64,000 nucleotides of DNA from Leptasterias polaris (taxonomy: Eukaryota; Echinodermata; Asteroidea; Forcipulatida; Asteriidae): assembly GCA_037783415.1 (NCBI GenBank), contig JAZGTN010000027.1:434001-498000 (forward strand), given 5' to 3'. Each line of letters starts with the position of its first letter. The stretch's first letter is position 1. A program made the translations under genes and the position numbers. Below, one piece after another: positions 9,845-22,700 of the stretch. Below the pieces are notes generated by a model. The model did not search any database. It was not told where the DNA came from and was given only the letters and a program-made list of their open reading frames with translations.

Positions 9845-12800
9845 GTCTTATTTATGAGGTAATAAGTCATAATTATGCCCTTTTTCTTTTTTCCCCCCTC
9901 AATGTCCCTTTAAAACTTCTGTACAATGGACTTTATTACTGGGTGAAAAATAAAATAAAAATATAGAATTCCACATAATTGCAATAATATATACCAAAAT
10001 ATTATGGCTTCAATGTTATCACATTGCAACTGAAATGAAATTTAATTTTTGTTGATATATTCATCAAGGTCAGGTTGTAAACTGAATTAACTTTGATAAA
10101 ACCAAGTTAAATTTGTTCAGTTATTTTAAAAATCATATTCTTGGTAATGAAACCAAAGCTGCATCCGAAATGATTTCATCACAGTAATTTAGATTCCAAA
10201 GGAAATGTATAAGTTTATCACAAACTTGTCTACTTGTTACATTTTAGTTGAGAGGTTGAAAATTACACTAAAGGTCAACTGGAACATTTAACAAGTGCAT
10301 ATACACACATGCAGTCCACATTTTACCATCATTAGCGATGCAGCACTTTGTCTCCAAACGTAATTAGAACTGTACAGTAGACCTGGTCCTTGAGTAATTC
10401 ACATAGAATAACTGTAGACAGTATCAATTAGAATGTCAATGTGGAACCCTAAGTTGTGAATAATATAGCGTTACCAGCGGCATTTGTGTTTGTCTTCTGC
10501 CCCATCATCCTATGTGAGGTTATCATTGCTAATGTAGCAATTTTAAGCCGCACTAATTAATGTCGGATTTTCAAGGCTATCAGTTAATGGAAACGAGTCC
10601 CAATTTGCCGACGGTGTATTACCATGCACAACATCCCAACTCAAACTAAAATGTGTGCTCAAATTGTGTGAAAGGGTTAATACTTTATATACAACCAGCC
10701 GCTGATCCAGGAATTTTACTAGGAGGGGTCCCCCCCCTAAAAAAAAAAGGGAATTGAACACAAAAAAGTAATTGGAGCGTTGTGATGATTATTGGTACAA
10801 TGCAGGCGGAAAATAGGAATTTAGGTCTGTAGCGTGATTAGGGCTATTGCTATGTGGTGGCACATGTTTCAAATTTAGAAAAGGAACAAAATAAATGTTG
10901 AAAAAAGTTGTTCGAAGCAGGGAGGATCCCCTGGACCCATTCCTTGGACCCACCCTTTAGATCCACGCCTAGCAACATCTCTATCTGAGCACACACCTAT
11001 AGCCGGTTTGAAAATACTCATCCATTGTTACACCTTTAATGATTTTTTTTCCCCAGAAAAGCTAATCAAAAGGAACTGCCGACAACAAATTTGTAAATGC
11101 CCATCCCTATGACAGGAAAAATATCATCTAATATCAACCACCTTCACCTAAAACGAATGAATCAAAACTGGCGCAATACAAGTGTTAAAGACATTGGTAC
11201 CTCAACAACAATCAAAATGGTTGAATACACCAATCAAATAATAACTGCTTTATCAACTGTTTTATTGAAAAACATTTCCCCACCTATGTTTGAATTAGTT
11301 TGCTTAGTCATCATGGCAATAGATGAGGATCATAATTTTTGTACACAGCGCAGTTTTAGGACCAAGCAATCCTGGTCATGTTCTCTGATACAATAAGTGT
11401 ACAATTATCCTGCTGTCGCTTGAGCGCACACAATGATCATTTCGACTTTTCTTTCAGCCTTGGTTTCAAATAACATAATTAGACATGGTGAAGAAAAAAA
11501 AAACACAGATGGATTGTGACGATATTATGTTCATATTTTTGAGTTTACAGACATGACATACACAGGAAGAGAGTGGCCAGTTGCCTGCAGAGGCAATGTT
11601 ACAGACAAAACAGGATTGGTAATTTTGTTTTAATTTTTATTGGGGAAGGGGGGGGGGGGGGGGGGCGGGGCGGTGATCTGTATAATCTGAATCCTCTCTG
11701 ATGATAAAGTACTTTACCAACCCTATCAGTAATACTGTGAAAAGTCAAGCAAATAGCATTTGAAGACACCCAAAAGAAGCATTGCTTAATTTGACAGAGC
11801 TGCAAATACAAAACAACATATCTACCCTTTCAACCTATTTCTTGCTAAGCAGAAAGTTGTTAAGCAGCATTTTCTGCATAACCAACTTTTATACTGATAA
11901 AAATAAAATGTTTTAAATGAGGCAATACCTTTTGCCTTCGTCATCTAATTCTAGCAAGCGTGGTTTTTCATTTTCCTTAATAGGGCCTATGATCCATCCA
12001 TCTTGAAAATAAAAGATAAAGGGACGTAGTACTTCCGAGGTAACCTATGGCGTTCATTCGAATAACTGTGTCTGTACATTTGGACTCGAGCAATGCACTC
12101 AATGGGTCAATAAATTCAAGGCTTTTTGCAGGAGATGAAGAATTCCCTACACAGGCCCTCACAAAAAAACATACCCACTATCGCTGCACTCTGTGTAGCA
12201 TTTTCCAAATACAAACAAGCCTTACATATTAACTTCACAACACTGTTCTCAATGAAAGAAAGGCAATCATTTCTGTATTTTGTTTCTTTTGATTTATTTA
12301 GAAGATGTATTGAGTTATGTTAGTACACTGTTGTTATTTTAAACAATTCATAAAACATACAACAAATACAATTTTACAAAATCACCCTCTCTTAATAAAC
12401 CCATCACAGCTACCACAATAGAGATTTTTAGATTGAACATGAAATACAAAAATAATACACAACAGATTGATATGCAACACAACCATTATGACAGAGGGGG
12501 TATACATCATTGATAGAGTAGCCTAAAATGCACCCACAATATTGATCAGAACCAAGAGAAAATACAAGTGATCTTGAAACATGACTGTGGAATTGTATCT
12601 CTTTTTACTGCAAGATTTAGTAGAGTGCAAAGCAACAACAAAAATGCCACCAGGGTTGTACTTGTTCTCTTCATTTCTTTCATATTTAAAAAAAAAAAAT
12701 TTGCAGAATAAACCCTCATTATATTATTCATTTACCTCATCACCAGCAATACTTCCTCCCTATTCTTTTGGGGGGTATTTATCAATAGTGTAGACACCCT

Positions 12801-13245
12801 TAACAGACTTTTAAACAAAGCATTCAAAATTAGAGCAAATTCCAATATCTCAGGAGAGTATCTAACCATGTTTGATTAAAAAGCCAACTGTGCCAGGTCG
12901 TGGAGCCAGACCCTGGCAGGGGAATTTAGCTATATGTACATCCAACCGACATGTGGTTTCCCGGTGGCTCGGTGATCGTGAAATATGTACGTCTGTCGTG
13001 TTATTAAAACATCTTTCTGTATTCACACTCTCAATTGGATCATTGCGAAGATTGAGTTTCCTTTGGGAGAGAGGTAGAGAGAGAGGGGATATGAAATTGT
13101 GTTGTCTGTAAATCATACAGTGTGATGAAAATATGACAAGAAGCAATGTAATGTTTTGCCCTATCTTTAGTACCGTTCATGTTTTTGTGTGGGGCTTAAA
13201 CTACTCACTTATAATTAGTCACAAAATAATAATGATAAAGACACC
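9845..13245. other. No gene seen; repeats only
   Basis: No supportable exon is visible. Items noted are a poly-G run at about 11648-11668 and a likely foldback with ends GATCCAGGAATTTTACTAGG near 10703 and a complementary TTCCTTGGACCCACC...GATCCACGCC near 10940-10970. Short open frames lack splice borders, domains and codon patterns that would distinguish them from chance. Confidence 0.45.
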
Positions 13246-13381
13246 AGGGCCCAATTTCATTGCTCTGCTTACCACATAATTCTGTGCTTACGCTTATGGA
13301 GCCCTGTAAAGCACATGTTTCTATGGGCTGTATTAAAAAGTGCAAAATTCCGCGCTAAGCAGTTCCATGATATTAGGCCGA
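13246..13381. mobile_element. MITE, GGGCCCAATTTCAT family, copy 1
   Basis: The left end GGGCCCAATTTCATTGCTCT and right end AGCAGTTCCATGATATTAGG form an imperfect inverted pair enclosing two further inverted segments (CTGCTTACC and GCGCTAAGCAG types). Related short foldbacks lie at 19526-19728, 25086-25279 and 30115-30239. Confidence 0.55.
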
Positions 13382-14284
13382 GGTTTCTTAAGCACTTACA
13401 GTTGTAGAAGTGACATGCTGGTACATGCATGTATAATTTCTTCTTTTAGGCATGAGCACTTCATGTACATGTATCTAAAAGATTACTCCCTAATGCAAGA
13501 AGCAGCCTTTATTAATAGAATGGAAAGTGCAGAATGCTGTACTGAGCTTTTTAATATGAAACTGGGTACTGAACACGTGTATTGTAGTTAGTCAATATGA
13601 AACATACACTAGACATTTACCATGGTTCGGCCATCTTGTTTTTGTTATTTTTCAAAGGTCCCTTTATATGAAGTTAGACAAAAAATTATGTGTGTATAAA
13701 GGGAACCTGACAGATATGACCAAACCATTATTGACATCTTCATGGGCCAATCTATGCAATGAGTGCATTACAGAACAAGCACTTCAGGAGTGCTAAGTAA
13801 CTGAACTAGAAGCACCCACTGGTGTTTACAGGATTTTGATCATATGGGCTGAGGCCCTATGATGAATTAATCTCATGTATATTGAGAAAAGATGGTCTTT
13901 GAAAAAGCAATGTTTTCTGCTTCGGGAAACAAAGTAATCAAATGTTAGCATGTACAATGCACATTTACAACATGTGTACTATGTGTGTATATCTTGTCCC
14001 CCATTAATAGTAGCATAATCACCATTCCAAATCAACAATGGTATTGTGTATTACAAATGGTGTGGGGGTTTTTAAAATAGAAAACAATATATTATTTGAA
14101 AACAAAAACATCACTTTAGAAATCCTCTGAATATCTCTTGACATCCATCCATCAAAAAAAATGTGCTTAATTAGCTGCCAACAATTTTGTCCAGAAACTT
14201 GTTAAATTCTTACAGTACATGTAGTTACATAGGAATACACTCCGAGAGTTACATAGGAAATTATTTTATGGTTTGTAAAAACTG

Positions 14285-14360
14285 TACCTTTTTATAAATA
14301 GTACCTTTCATAAATAATATCTTTCATAAATAGTACCTTTTATAAATAGTACCTTTGGAA
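14285..14360. repeat. Short AT-rich tandem repeat, unit about 18 bp
   Basis: ATAAATAGTACCTTT recurs four times with TAATATCTTTC-type variation. It is a small minisatellite. Confidence 0.75.
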
Positions 14361-14526
14361 AGTCACTAAGAGTCAAAAGGTGTATGAAGATTAAAATCTT
14401 AAGTTGAATAGGCATTCTGGGGAACAGAGTCAAGGTACTGAATTATTTTAATCAAACCAAATTATCTATCATTCGAAAATGTTTTTTAATTAATTTGAAA
14501 CTGAAAAACAAAAAGTTTTCCTCTTA

Positions 14527-14755
14527 GAACGGCCTAGTGTTTTGGACTCAAGATCTGGTGGGCTCGAATCCTGGTCATGACACTGGTTTCCTTGAGCAAG
14601 ACACTAAACTTAAATTGCTTCTCTTCACCCAGGGGTGAATGGGTACCTGTGAGGGTGGAGATTGCTCCTGTGTTTGAGCTGGCCTGCTACATACTTGGCA
14701 GCACAGGCTGCATACTCCACAGGGAGCTGAGATGGTTTAAAGAATGAAATAAATG
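14527..14755 (+). mobile_element. tRNA(Leu/Ser)-derived SINE, copy 1
   Basis: GGCCTAGTGTTTTGGACTCA and GGGCTCGAATCCTGGTCATG resemble the head of a class II tRNA with its long variable arm, and are followed by the family body (CCTTGAGCAAGACACTAAAC, then CTTCTCTTCACCCAGGGGTG). Related copies lie at 16795-17018, 24300-24375, 37295-37470, 38088-38170, 45100-45262, 53060-53140, 56800-57015 and 60085-60303. Such SINEs are transcribed by Pol III from internal A and B boxes and moved by a partner LINE. Confidence 0.7.
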
Positions 14756-14969
14756 ACTGGGGTAATAATGTTCATGCACCATGAGCATCGAAATTGGCAG
14801 ATACCGATGCTTTAACATTGTAAATGTCCATTATGATGATTAATATTAATATTCGTAGAAGCAAATTACTGCACAAAGGAGCAACTGTATATAAAAGCTC
14901 GACTACAGATAACAGACAACTGATGTCCATAAATATTATGAACAATATGAAACAAATGACTCTTCCTAC

Positions 14970-15187
14970 GGCCATGTCACACAGGCAATTTACAGCCAAC
15001 CACTTCCAGGCAATCTCGAAATAGAAAACATTGATACTAATTCATCTTGATATAATTTTGTTGCGAATAAGTTAAGACAGTGTAAGAAAAATAACTCCTG
15101 TTCTTACCGATGTGTTCCCTTTACATGCAGTGCGGTTGCTTGCCTCTTAGTTGCTTGTACAGATTGACCGGTGTGACAAGGCCTTGG
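14970..15187. mobile_element. MITE, GGCC(A/T)TGTCACA family, copy 2
   Basis: The left end is GGCCATGTCACACAGGCAAT and the right end GACCGGTGTGACAAGGCCTT, inverted relative to one another. The subterminal CAATTTACAGCCAACCACTT and CAGGCAATCTC also occur at the left end of the copy near 57160. Confidence 0.6.
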
Positions 15188-16057
15188 CAAGTATAACACA
15201 GGAACCTAGATCAAACATATGAACCTACATACAAAACAGTAACTCAAAAGACTAAGACCAATCAGATACAATAGCATGGATAACATGATTTCATTTTTGG
15301 ACAACTTGATGTTGTATTTAAATCAGCCAGTGTCATACTGAACGCATGATAATTGTCAGATGTGGCAACTTGTAAAAACTTGAAACACCATCACAAATCA
15401 AACTACACAGACAAAAGGTGAATGGGTTTGTTTCAAGACTAGAAAATGTACAATCCAAAAATAAATATATGACAGGAAATTAAGAACGGTTATATTACGA
15501 GTTGAGATATTGAAAATAGTTTAAACTGTTTTTGGCATACATTTGGTCAAGAACAACTTACTAATGTGTCCATATTCAAATCTAACATGTATTTTGCCAT
15601 AATAAACATTCTTTAACATAGTTATCAGAAATTTGAGAAATGTACATATTTCATAAAGGTATTCTACATGTATTTCAACAACTTTAAATTATAATTCTTC
15701 TCTTATAATATAACCCTTACAAAAAATAAAGAAACTCTATCCTCCACAAATATTAGTGCACTTCAAGGAAATAAATGAAATTATTAAAATAATAAATACA
15801 GCCGTAATGAACAAGATGCAGAAGAACACTAATGTGAAACAATTGCTTGAAAGAAGTCATTTTGAAAAAGGTGTTCATCTTTGATAAAAATTCTATAAAC
15901 GCGTCCAAGACAAATCCACAATTTCCTAGACACTTTCAGGGACCATGACACCAGACTATTTCAAATTGTTGTGTTTTTTGTGTGTTTTTTTTCTTCAAAT
16001 TGTACCCAATGGTTCATCGATGATGAAAAACGATGATGAGCCAAAAAAAATGCACAT

Positions 16058-16187
16058 CTTTGTATGCGTGGCACACGGAATGGGCCAATGAGTAACCTTC
16101 TTTGTATGCGTGGCACACGGAATGGGCCAATGAGTAACCTTCTTTGTATGCGTGGCACACGGAATGGGCCAATGAGTAACCTTCTTT
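16058..16187. repeat. Exact tandem triplication, 42 bp unit
   Basis: The unit starting CTTTGTATGCGTGGCACACG begins at 16058, 16100 and 16142 and is copied without visible change, so the expansion is recent. Because 42 is a multiple of three, every frame through it reads as a repeated 14-residue peptide. That is a by-product of the period, not evidence of a gene. Confidence 0.9.
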
Positions 16188-16794
16188 TGACCTCTAGATG
16201 AGGGCGCCCTACTCAAATGATGCCATATGCATTATAAGGTCTATCGTCCGCCACACAATGCTGCACTATCTTTACCAATCATGTACACCATTCTCTATGC
16301 AATAACATGTGCATCATAAAAACAAAAATTAACACAGAAACAGTACTAAAAAAAAGAAGTTTTAAAAACTTCGTCAGATTTACACATAACTTTTTTTATT
16401 ATTTATGAAACATGAATATATTTTGTTGGAAAGGACCACAGAAACAGTTAAGGGGGTTAAATTTCCCTATATTCTACCCAATAGTTAACTGCAATAAGTC
16501 ATTTGCAAGTTAGATTTGAAAATTGTCTGGTACAATGACTTGCTTAGTCACAAGTTACCGTATCAAATTGAATTCCTCAGACTCAAGAGAGAGTTGCCAT
16601 CAGTTGTCACATGGTTCGGGCCAGCTTTAGAGTAGTTATGGAAGAGACAGCAACCACCCATACACAATTCTGAATGAATATTATTATTATAATATATTTC
16701 TAGTCATGAAACCAAGGACGCCTCATAAGTGAACTTAATCACTGTAGCTTGCAAGCCTGAGGAGACCTGTAAACAAGGGTGCTTGCTATGTGAA

Positions 16795-17018
16795 CCATCA
16801 ACACCAGAGTTGATAAGTGTTCTGGGTTCTTTTACATGCACTACCAATCCTAGTACAAAGGACCTATGGGCATAATGGCCCATCCCGTTGTGGCGATAGT
16901 GACAAAGCATCTTGCTCACTGACACAAATGCCACGACCAGGACTCGAACCCACACTCTGCTGATCAAACACACCAGAAGAGCCTAAGACCTTTCGCTTAA
17001 CTGCTCAGCCACGACACG
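16795..17018 (-). mobile_element. tRNA(Leu/Ser)-derived SINE, copy 2
   Basis: On the minus strand the copy starts GTCGTGGCTGAGCAGTTAAG, continues through CTGATCAGCAGAGTGTGGG and GGTTCGAGTCCTGGTCGTGG, and then GTGAGCAAGATGC. It ends in the family tail with ATGTAAAAGAACCCAGAAC. This is one of the better preserved copies in the window. Confidence 0.75.
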
Positions 17019-17279
17019 CCACATTTGTTATGGTACAGTGGTACCAAGGTTTGCCCATCTGGAAGTTCCTATACAAAGCTTGCCCGGTACCATGCAGGGT
17101 TTGTCCTTTACTGGACCATTGCCATCTCAATAGTCCACCAACTCTATCACTAGTCCGTATTGGATATTACACAGAGATACTTTTCAATACCGAGCTAGCC
17201 AGCCGCACCAACTAGTGGTCCACTAGCATTTGACCAGTGGACCACAAAGAAACTCAAATTTAAAAGGTAACTTGTGACT

Positions 17280-17426
17280 GAAGCCCGGTTCATACATCCT
17301 GCGAATGCTTTGTGTGAAGCGAACTTTCTTGCGTCACAATTGAAAATACAGCGCGTACCGATTATTGCGGCACCACAATTGGCTTCGCATTTGCATTTGC
17401 AGGACAGGAAGTATGAACCGGGCTTA
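17280..17426. mobile_element. Short MITE with perfect 15 bp terminal inverted repeats
   Basis: AAGCCCGGTTCATAC at the left end and its exact reverse complement GTATGAACCGGGCTT at the right end bound a 147 bp element. The inverted similarity continues inward more weakly (CCTGCGAATGC against GCATTTGCATTTGCAGG). No target-site duplication is obvious. The interior has GCG-rich phrases unlike the surrounding AT-rich DNA. Confidence 0.75.
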
Positions 17427-18958
17427 AGCAAGTCATTTCACAAGACATTTAAATCTAACTTACAAATAGCTATTTAAAGGAGATTTCCCAAAACACACAT
17501 GAACAATGTAACATTCCAGTAACATTCCAACAACATCTCACATCAACAACATGAACTTGAAGAATGCCTAAAACCTCAACACTTGGGTATTCAGGAAAAC
17601 TCACTTTTCTCATTGAATAGATATTTTTGTTTTAATAATGATATTTTACGCTAGACTTAAATAATTTAATCCTAGAAATGGATACGTGTACATGTTTTGA
17701 GTTTTAAAAATAGTACCATAAAGGCAAACCGACTAAGCTTGAACTCTCCACTCTACATGGGGTGAGTTTAATACAGTAAGTCAATACACCGTCAGGACAC
17801 CTGTAGTGTTAAGAAAATATTAATATTTATACGCAGTTACAAGTTTTTTAATTATAAACTACACGTGCCCACTCTGTAATGTAAACTGCAAGTGCACAAG
17901 ATAATCAAAGCACATATTTATATACAATGTTATCAAATATTATATGTTAATATTTTACAGATTATACATGCAAATTATTTTACATGATAGGCACAAAAAG
18001 GTTCCTATTTGTCCTTGTGATTGCACAGCCAAAAGAATGTGGTTTAGGACCAAACAATGGGATCTAAGGATGAGCAAACAGATCTTAAAACTCACAGACC
18101 TTACTTAAAAGTCATTTACAAAATAGTGATAGAAAAAATATCTGCATACCATCAATTCTCAAAGCAGGTTTGTGTTTTCTTGAAATTCAGATTTTAATTT
18201 GGTGAAATAATTTACCTTTTAGTGTTTCACTTTGTGTATGTTCAACACAGAGAAATGTTGTTATTGGCCCTAACCCATGTTACATGTATAACAAAAGCAC
18301 GTGTAACCACAAAACACTCCTGTGGGGATAACCCATACCTTGTAACATAAATGGCATTATATTGATTTTCCTGACCGCCTATTACTATGGCAACCAGGAG
18401 GGTTGTTCATACATATGGTGAGTCATTGCAGATATGTACATGTAGGCAGAACAAAACGTCGGTTCAATCAAACACGGAGCTATATATGTGAACGTTGAAA
18501 TACTGCCAGCTGGGCAACCACGTACGCTTGTCCTTCTTGCTTGAATGTGACGTGATCAAGTGTGTACCACGCTCCGTTTCCCTCAGACTCTACGGCGCAG
18601 AAGCTGTTGGTCACCGGTGGTCAGCACCGTTACGGACGTCCATATGGTGTTGAAGTCACATTCCACACACGCACGCCTTTCCCCCCTCCCTTTCATGTGA
18701 CAACAATCATCTTGAACAAATTGCTGCCTGAACTTTCCACAGGATGACCTTGCTAATATTATTAATGCGTTTTGCGTGACTTTCATGCTGGATATTCAGG
18801 GCCAACAAAGCAAAAGCTTGCCCATATGTGACCAAATCTCACAGCATGAGCAGGAAAACCTTCGCAGTTGCTCTTGTGTAAAGAGCCAAAAATGAAGATC
18901 CTCACAAAATATCACCCACGAGAGTATTTTATAAAGGTAGCTAGATATAGTATTGTTA

Positions 18959-19171
18959 GTACTAAAATAGAGATGGTAGTTAATGCTCCCAATCGGGTCC
19001 ACACTTGAGAGAGAGTACTAAAATAGAGATGGTAGTTAATGCTCCCAATCGGGTCCACACTTGAGAGAGAGTACTAAAATAGAGATGGTAGTTAATGCTC
19101 CCAATCGGGTCCACACTTGAGAGAGAGTACTAAAATAGAGATGGTAGTTAATGCTCCCAATCGGGTACACT
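18959..19171. repeat. Exact tandem array, 56 bp unit, about 3.8 copies
   Basis: The unit GTACTAAAATAGAGATGGTA followed by GTTAATGCTCCCAATCGGG and a GAGAGA end starts at 18959, 19015, 19071 and 19127. The first three copies look identical and the fourth loses its end near 19171. It is a recent expansion. Confidence 0.9.
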
Positions 19172-19525
19172 TGATACAGGGATTCAGTCAAACTGCACTG
19201 GGTCATCAGATTGTAGGGATCCAGCCATTTTCTAATTGGAAAGTCTGTCAGACACTTTCACTAGGAGCAGGGCTGTTAATCAACAGGATTGTGATTTATT
19301 TTGGATTACTTTTGTAATTACTGGTAATGCTGGATGTGTAAAGCTATCAACACGTTTCCCTCTACATCAATCTGATGCACTGTGAACTTTAAACGAGACA
19401 ATTTAATAAGCAAATTTCAGGGAGAAGCGGCAACCAGCATTTTTTTTCACCTTGAATGTTCTGGCATTTTATAGCTAGTGTTTCTCTTATGGTCACGGGA
19501 CCTTTGGTTGGACTGTATGGGATCT

Positions 19526-19728
19526 GGGCCTAATTTGGTAAAGCTGTTAAGCACAAAAATATACTAAGCAAAAAAACAAGCAACAAAAAATTGCTTAACA
19601 AAAATTTGTTACCAGCTCAAAAGGCCATGCAATTTACATTACATGTGACTAGTTCCTTGCCAATTCTTGCTTTAAAACAATTGTTAAGCATTATTTTCTG
19701 CATAACAGTTTTTATGAAGTCAGGGCCT
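19526..19728. mobile_element. MITE, GGGCCCAATTTCAT family, copy 2
   Basis: The left end GGGCCTAATTTGGTAAAGCT, then GTTAAGC, is imperfectly inverted at the right end (AACAGTTTTTATGAAGTCAGGGCC). Internal TTAAGCA/TGCTTAA pairs add further foldback potential. No coding capacity is visible. Confidence 0.45.
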
Positions 19729-19729
19729 G

Positions 19730-22700
19730 CTTTGCCATAACTACATCTGCCCCTCAGGTTAAACAATAGGTGCTCTCAGTAAGTAAATTTGTGCAAAATA
19801 ATTAATTAACACCATAAACAATCGGATACACTGATTAAAACGGGAAATACTTAATTCATGTCAAGTGTACTTTGAAAGGCATAGTTTTCTTGTCTGTACT
19901 TTTAAAGAATCATGAGGCTGATTATACAGTTCAACCTCTTAATTTTATTTATTTAGTTAGTTTTTTTTCTTTTTTCTTCTTCTTTTTTTAATACAAATAA
20001 TCAAGAAAAGTGCCTCACAAACGGTTAAAATTTGAGGATAGTGTACTAAGAAGTACAAAGTGGCATCAAACTGGTTCCAGCTAAACCCCCCTTCTTCACC
20101 TAAAAAAACAATCTTGCTGCATTTTGTTTGACTGTTTCATATGCTGTATTTCCCAGAGGCATTTTCACGTAGATTGGTTGAAGTCACAAACATGAACTGT
20201 GCAATACCACCTTGTCGAACTCCACAAGATTTGTCCACTAGCAGCGTAATTACACTTGTGTCATACACATTTCATCCGGACACGGGTGGTACACACACTG
20301 CCACAGAAGTCGCCGCCATAGTTTTTTTGCTATTTCGCCACTCGTTACAGATTCAAATTTATCTTGCATACTGTTGTCTGTCTTTCGTCTCTCCCCATTC
20401 CTCACCCTATCTGTCGGCATGTCTGCGCTGTGCTCAGCGTACCAAAATCGTTAAGGTAGAGACTTGATTAAACTGCATCCCATGATGCAAGGCTAGTTCG
20501 GAGCATTCTAAGTAGGCGACAGCGGCATGCTAGTCTCAGCAGGTTCAACCTGTGGGCAAAAAAACCAAAAAACAAGACAATCAGATTACCAACCTAGCTG
20601 AGCAGTGAAGAATGCAATTTGTCCCCTCAGCTTTGCACTACATTGAAGATACCGTGTCATTTTGTGAAACATTGTGTAACCACTATGTCTTAATTTCACA
20701 AACAAAAAGTTGGTCCTGCAGTGAAATCGTGAGGAAGAAAAATGTCAAGCCACATTTATTGTTCAAAATTAGGCTGTACTAAATACTCTTAAAAACTGGC
20801 AACATTTAAAAAACTGATACAAATTAAAAATTTACCATCATCATAAACAAAACTAGCATTAATATTATTTTCTAATATCACCACTAGCTATTACAAAATT
20901 TCAAAATAGGAAAGAAAGTACAAATTCATGCACAAATACGGTTTTCTTATTTTTGGAAAATGTGAAAGTCAAACATTTCTGCTAAGAGAGGAGTAGTGGA
21001 CTGCCATCGATGAATTCTCAGGGGATTTTTAAAAACCATTCCACAATTTCCAGCACACTGATTGTCACAAAGAATTTTCATCGTAAGTTACAGTGCCTAG
21101 CTCAAGTGGATGTGTCTGGATCTCCAAACACATTACAATTGTGATCTTACAAGTGAAAAAATCAACAGGAAATCCAGCCGGACATACGCCACTTATCGGC
21201 GGAAGACTCTGAGGAAGTACATTTTAAGTTACATTCTCAGGACTTCAACTTGAAGTAAATAAACCTTCGGGGTAAACGGTCAGAATATTAAACCGTTTTT
21301 ATACTCAGGGAGTATAATGGAATGTTACTGGCTTACTGAACTACTGGTGGAAAACTTCACTTAAAATGTTTTGCCTGAAATGCTATAGTTTTTGAGAAAT
21401 GAGTAAAACAAACAGTTTTGATATGGTGAGTCCAAAATACAATGTTTGAAAACAGTGATGGGGTTTGCAGGCCGGGACTTTCATCTGAGAGGGCGCAAGG
21501 CCATTTTCATTTTGAAAAGGGCACCAAGTGAAAATCTTAAAGTCTATGGGAACATTTTGAAGGGGCACCAAGGCCATAGCCTCCATGTATTTCCAGGCCT
21601 GTTTGTTTTAAAACTATTTTCTTGTGACTCCAATGACAGATTGCGTTTTAAACTTTCACAGATTTGTTATTCCGGTGTAAATGTTGGGTCACACAAAATA
21701 CAGATACTAGTCTACGACGACATTTACCAATGTTGCCCGCAGACTTTAAATACTGGTATCATAAGGGTCTTTTTACAGATGAATATGCAAGGCTAACTAA
21801 CTACTTATGAACAGGTGGTGCCTGTTTGAAATCAATTCTTCTTCAAACCATAATGTCCAGCTACATGTATGATTACAAGTAATGTTATATTTCTGACTAT
21901 GAAACGGAAGTCAGTCAGTTCTTTCATGGAAACACGTCTGTTGCACAATTAATGGGAAACGATCCACACCGAAGAGGATGAACATGGCACTGGAACACAC
22001 ACATGCAGGCACAAAAGACGTATATATGTTCCCATACGTGTAATAAGCAAATTAATAGCACAGTACATGCACATTTGTAATGGATATTTTATGTCATTAT
22101 CCGCCAACCCTCAGGCATGCAGCCATGCGCATATTAGGTTTAACAGTACAGAAAGCTCACACATGTACAAGATTTACATTAAGTGCATATAACTGTGGTA
22201 ATCAATGATGTCAAAGCTAATTCTACTACATTGTAAGTAATGTGAATTGTCAATACAATAAAATACAATACAAATACCTTTAAATATGGTTTGTGACCAT
22301 CTTCCAGTTTGACTAAAATTTACTAAAAATGTATCCATATTCTCACACATTAAGTACACTGTACATGTATCGTTATGTTTTATTTAGTTCTGGTAGCTTT
22401 AATAGAGCTGATTTTGAAATGTATTTATGTCTCAATATCTTCTTTGTCAATTTGTCATGATCACTTATAAATGCTCCACTCTAAATGCTAAAAATAAAAG
22501 CAGAATATGGTAATGTTACACAAATACCCGGATCTCAAACAGCATGTCAAATTTTACTGACGTAGGCGTGCTTACAAGTCCAAGCCATTGTCAGTGTTCT
22601 AATCTTGTGTACTGTTCTACTGTGGTCTGCTGCGCCATCGTGAAGATCACATGAGTGGTGGAAAGTTTGTCGGACATCCAGGTATTTTGAGCACAAATGA

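Noticed and set aside
15961..16216. Minus-strand frames with a repeated 14-residue peptide
   Set aside because: The 42 bp triplication is a multiple of three, so repeated peptides are automatic.
20272..20319. Minus-strand ATGGCGGCGAC start in a GC-richer block
   Set aside because: The frame closes after 15 codons and no donor within it gives a convincing first exon.
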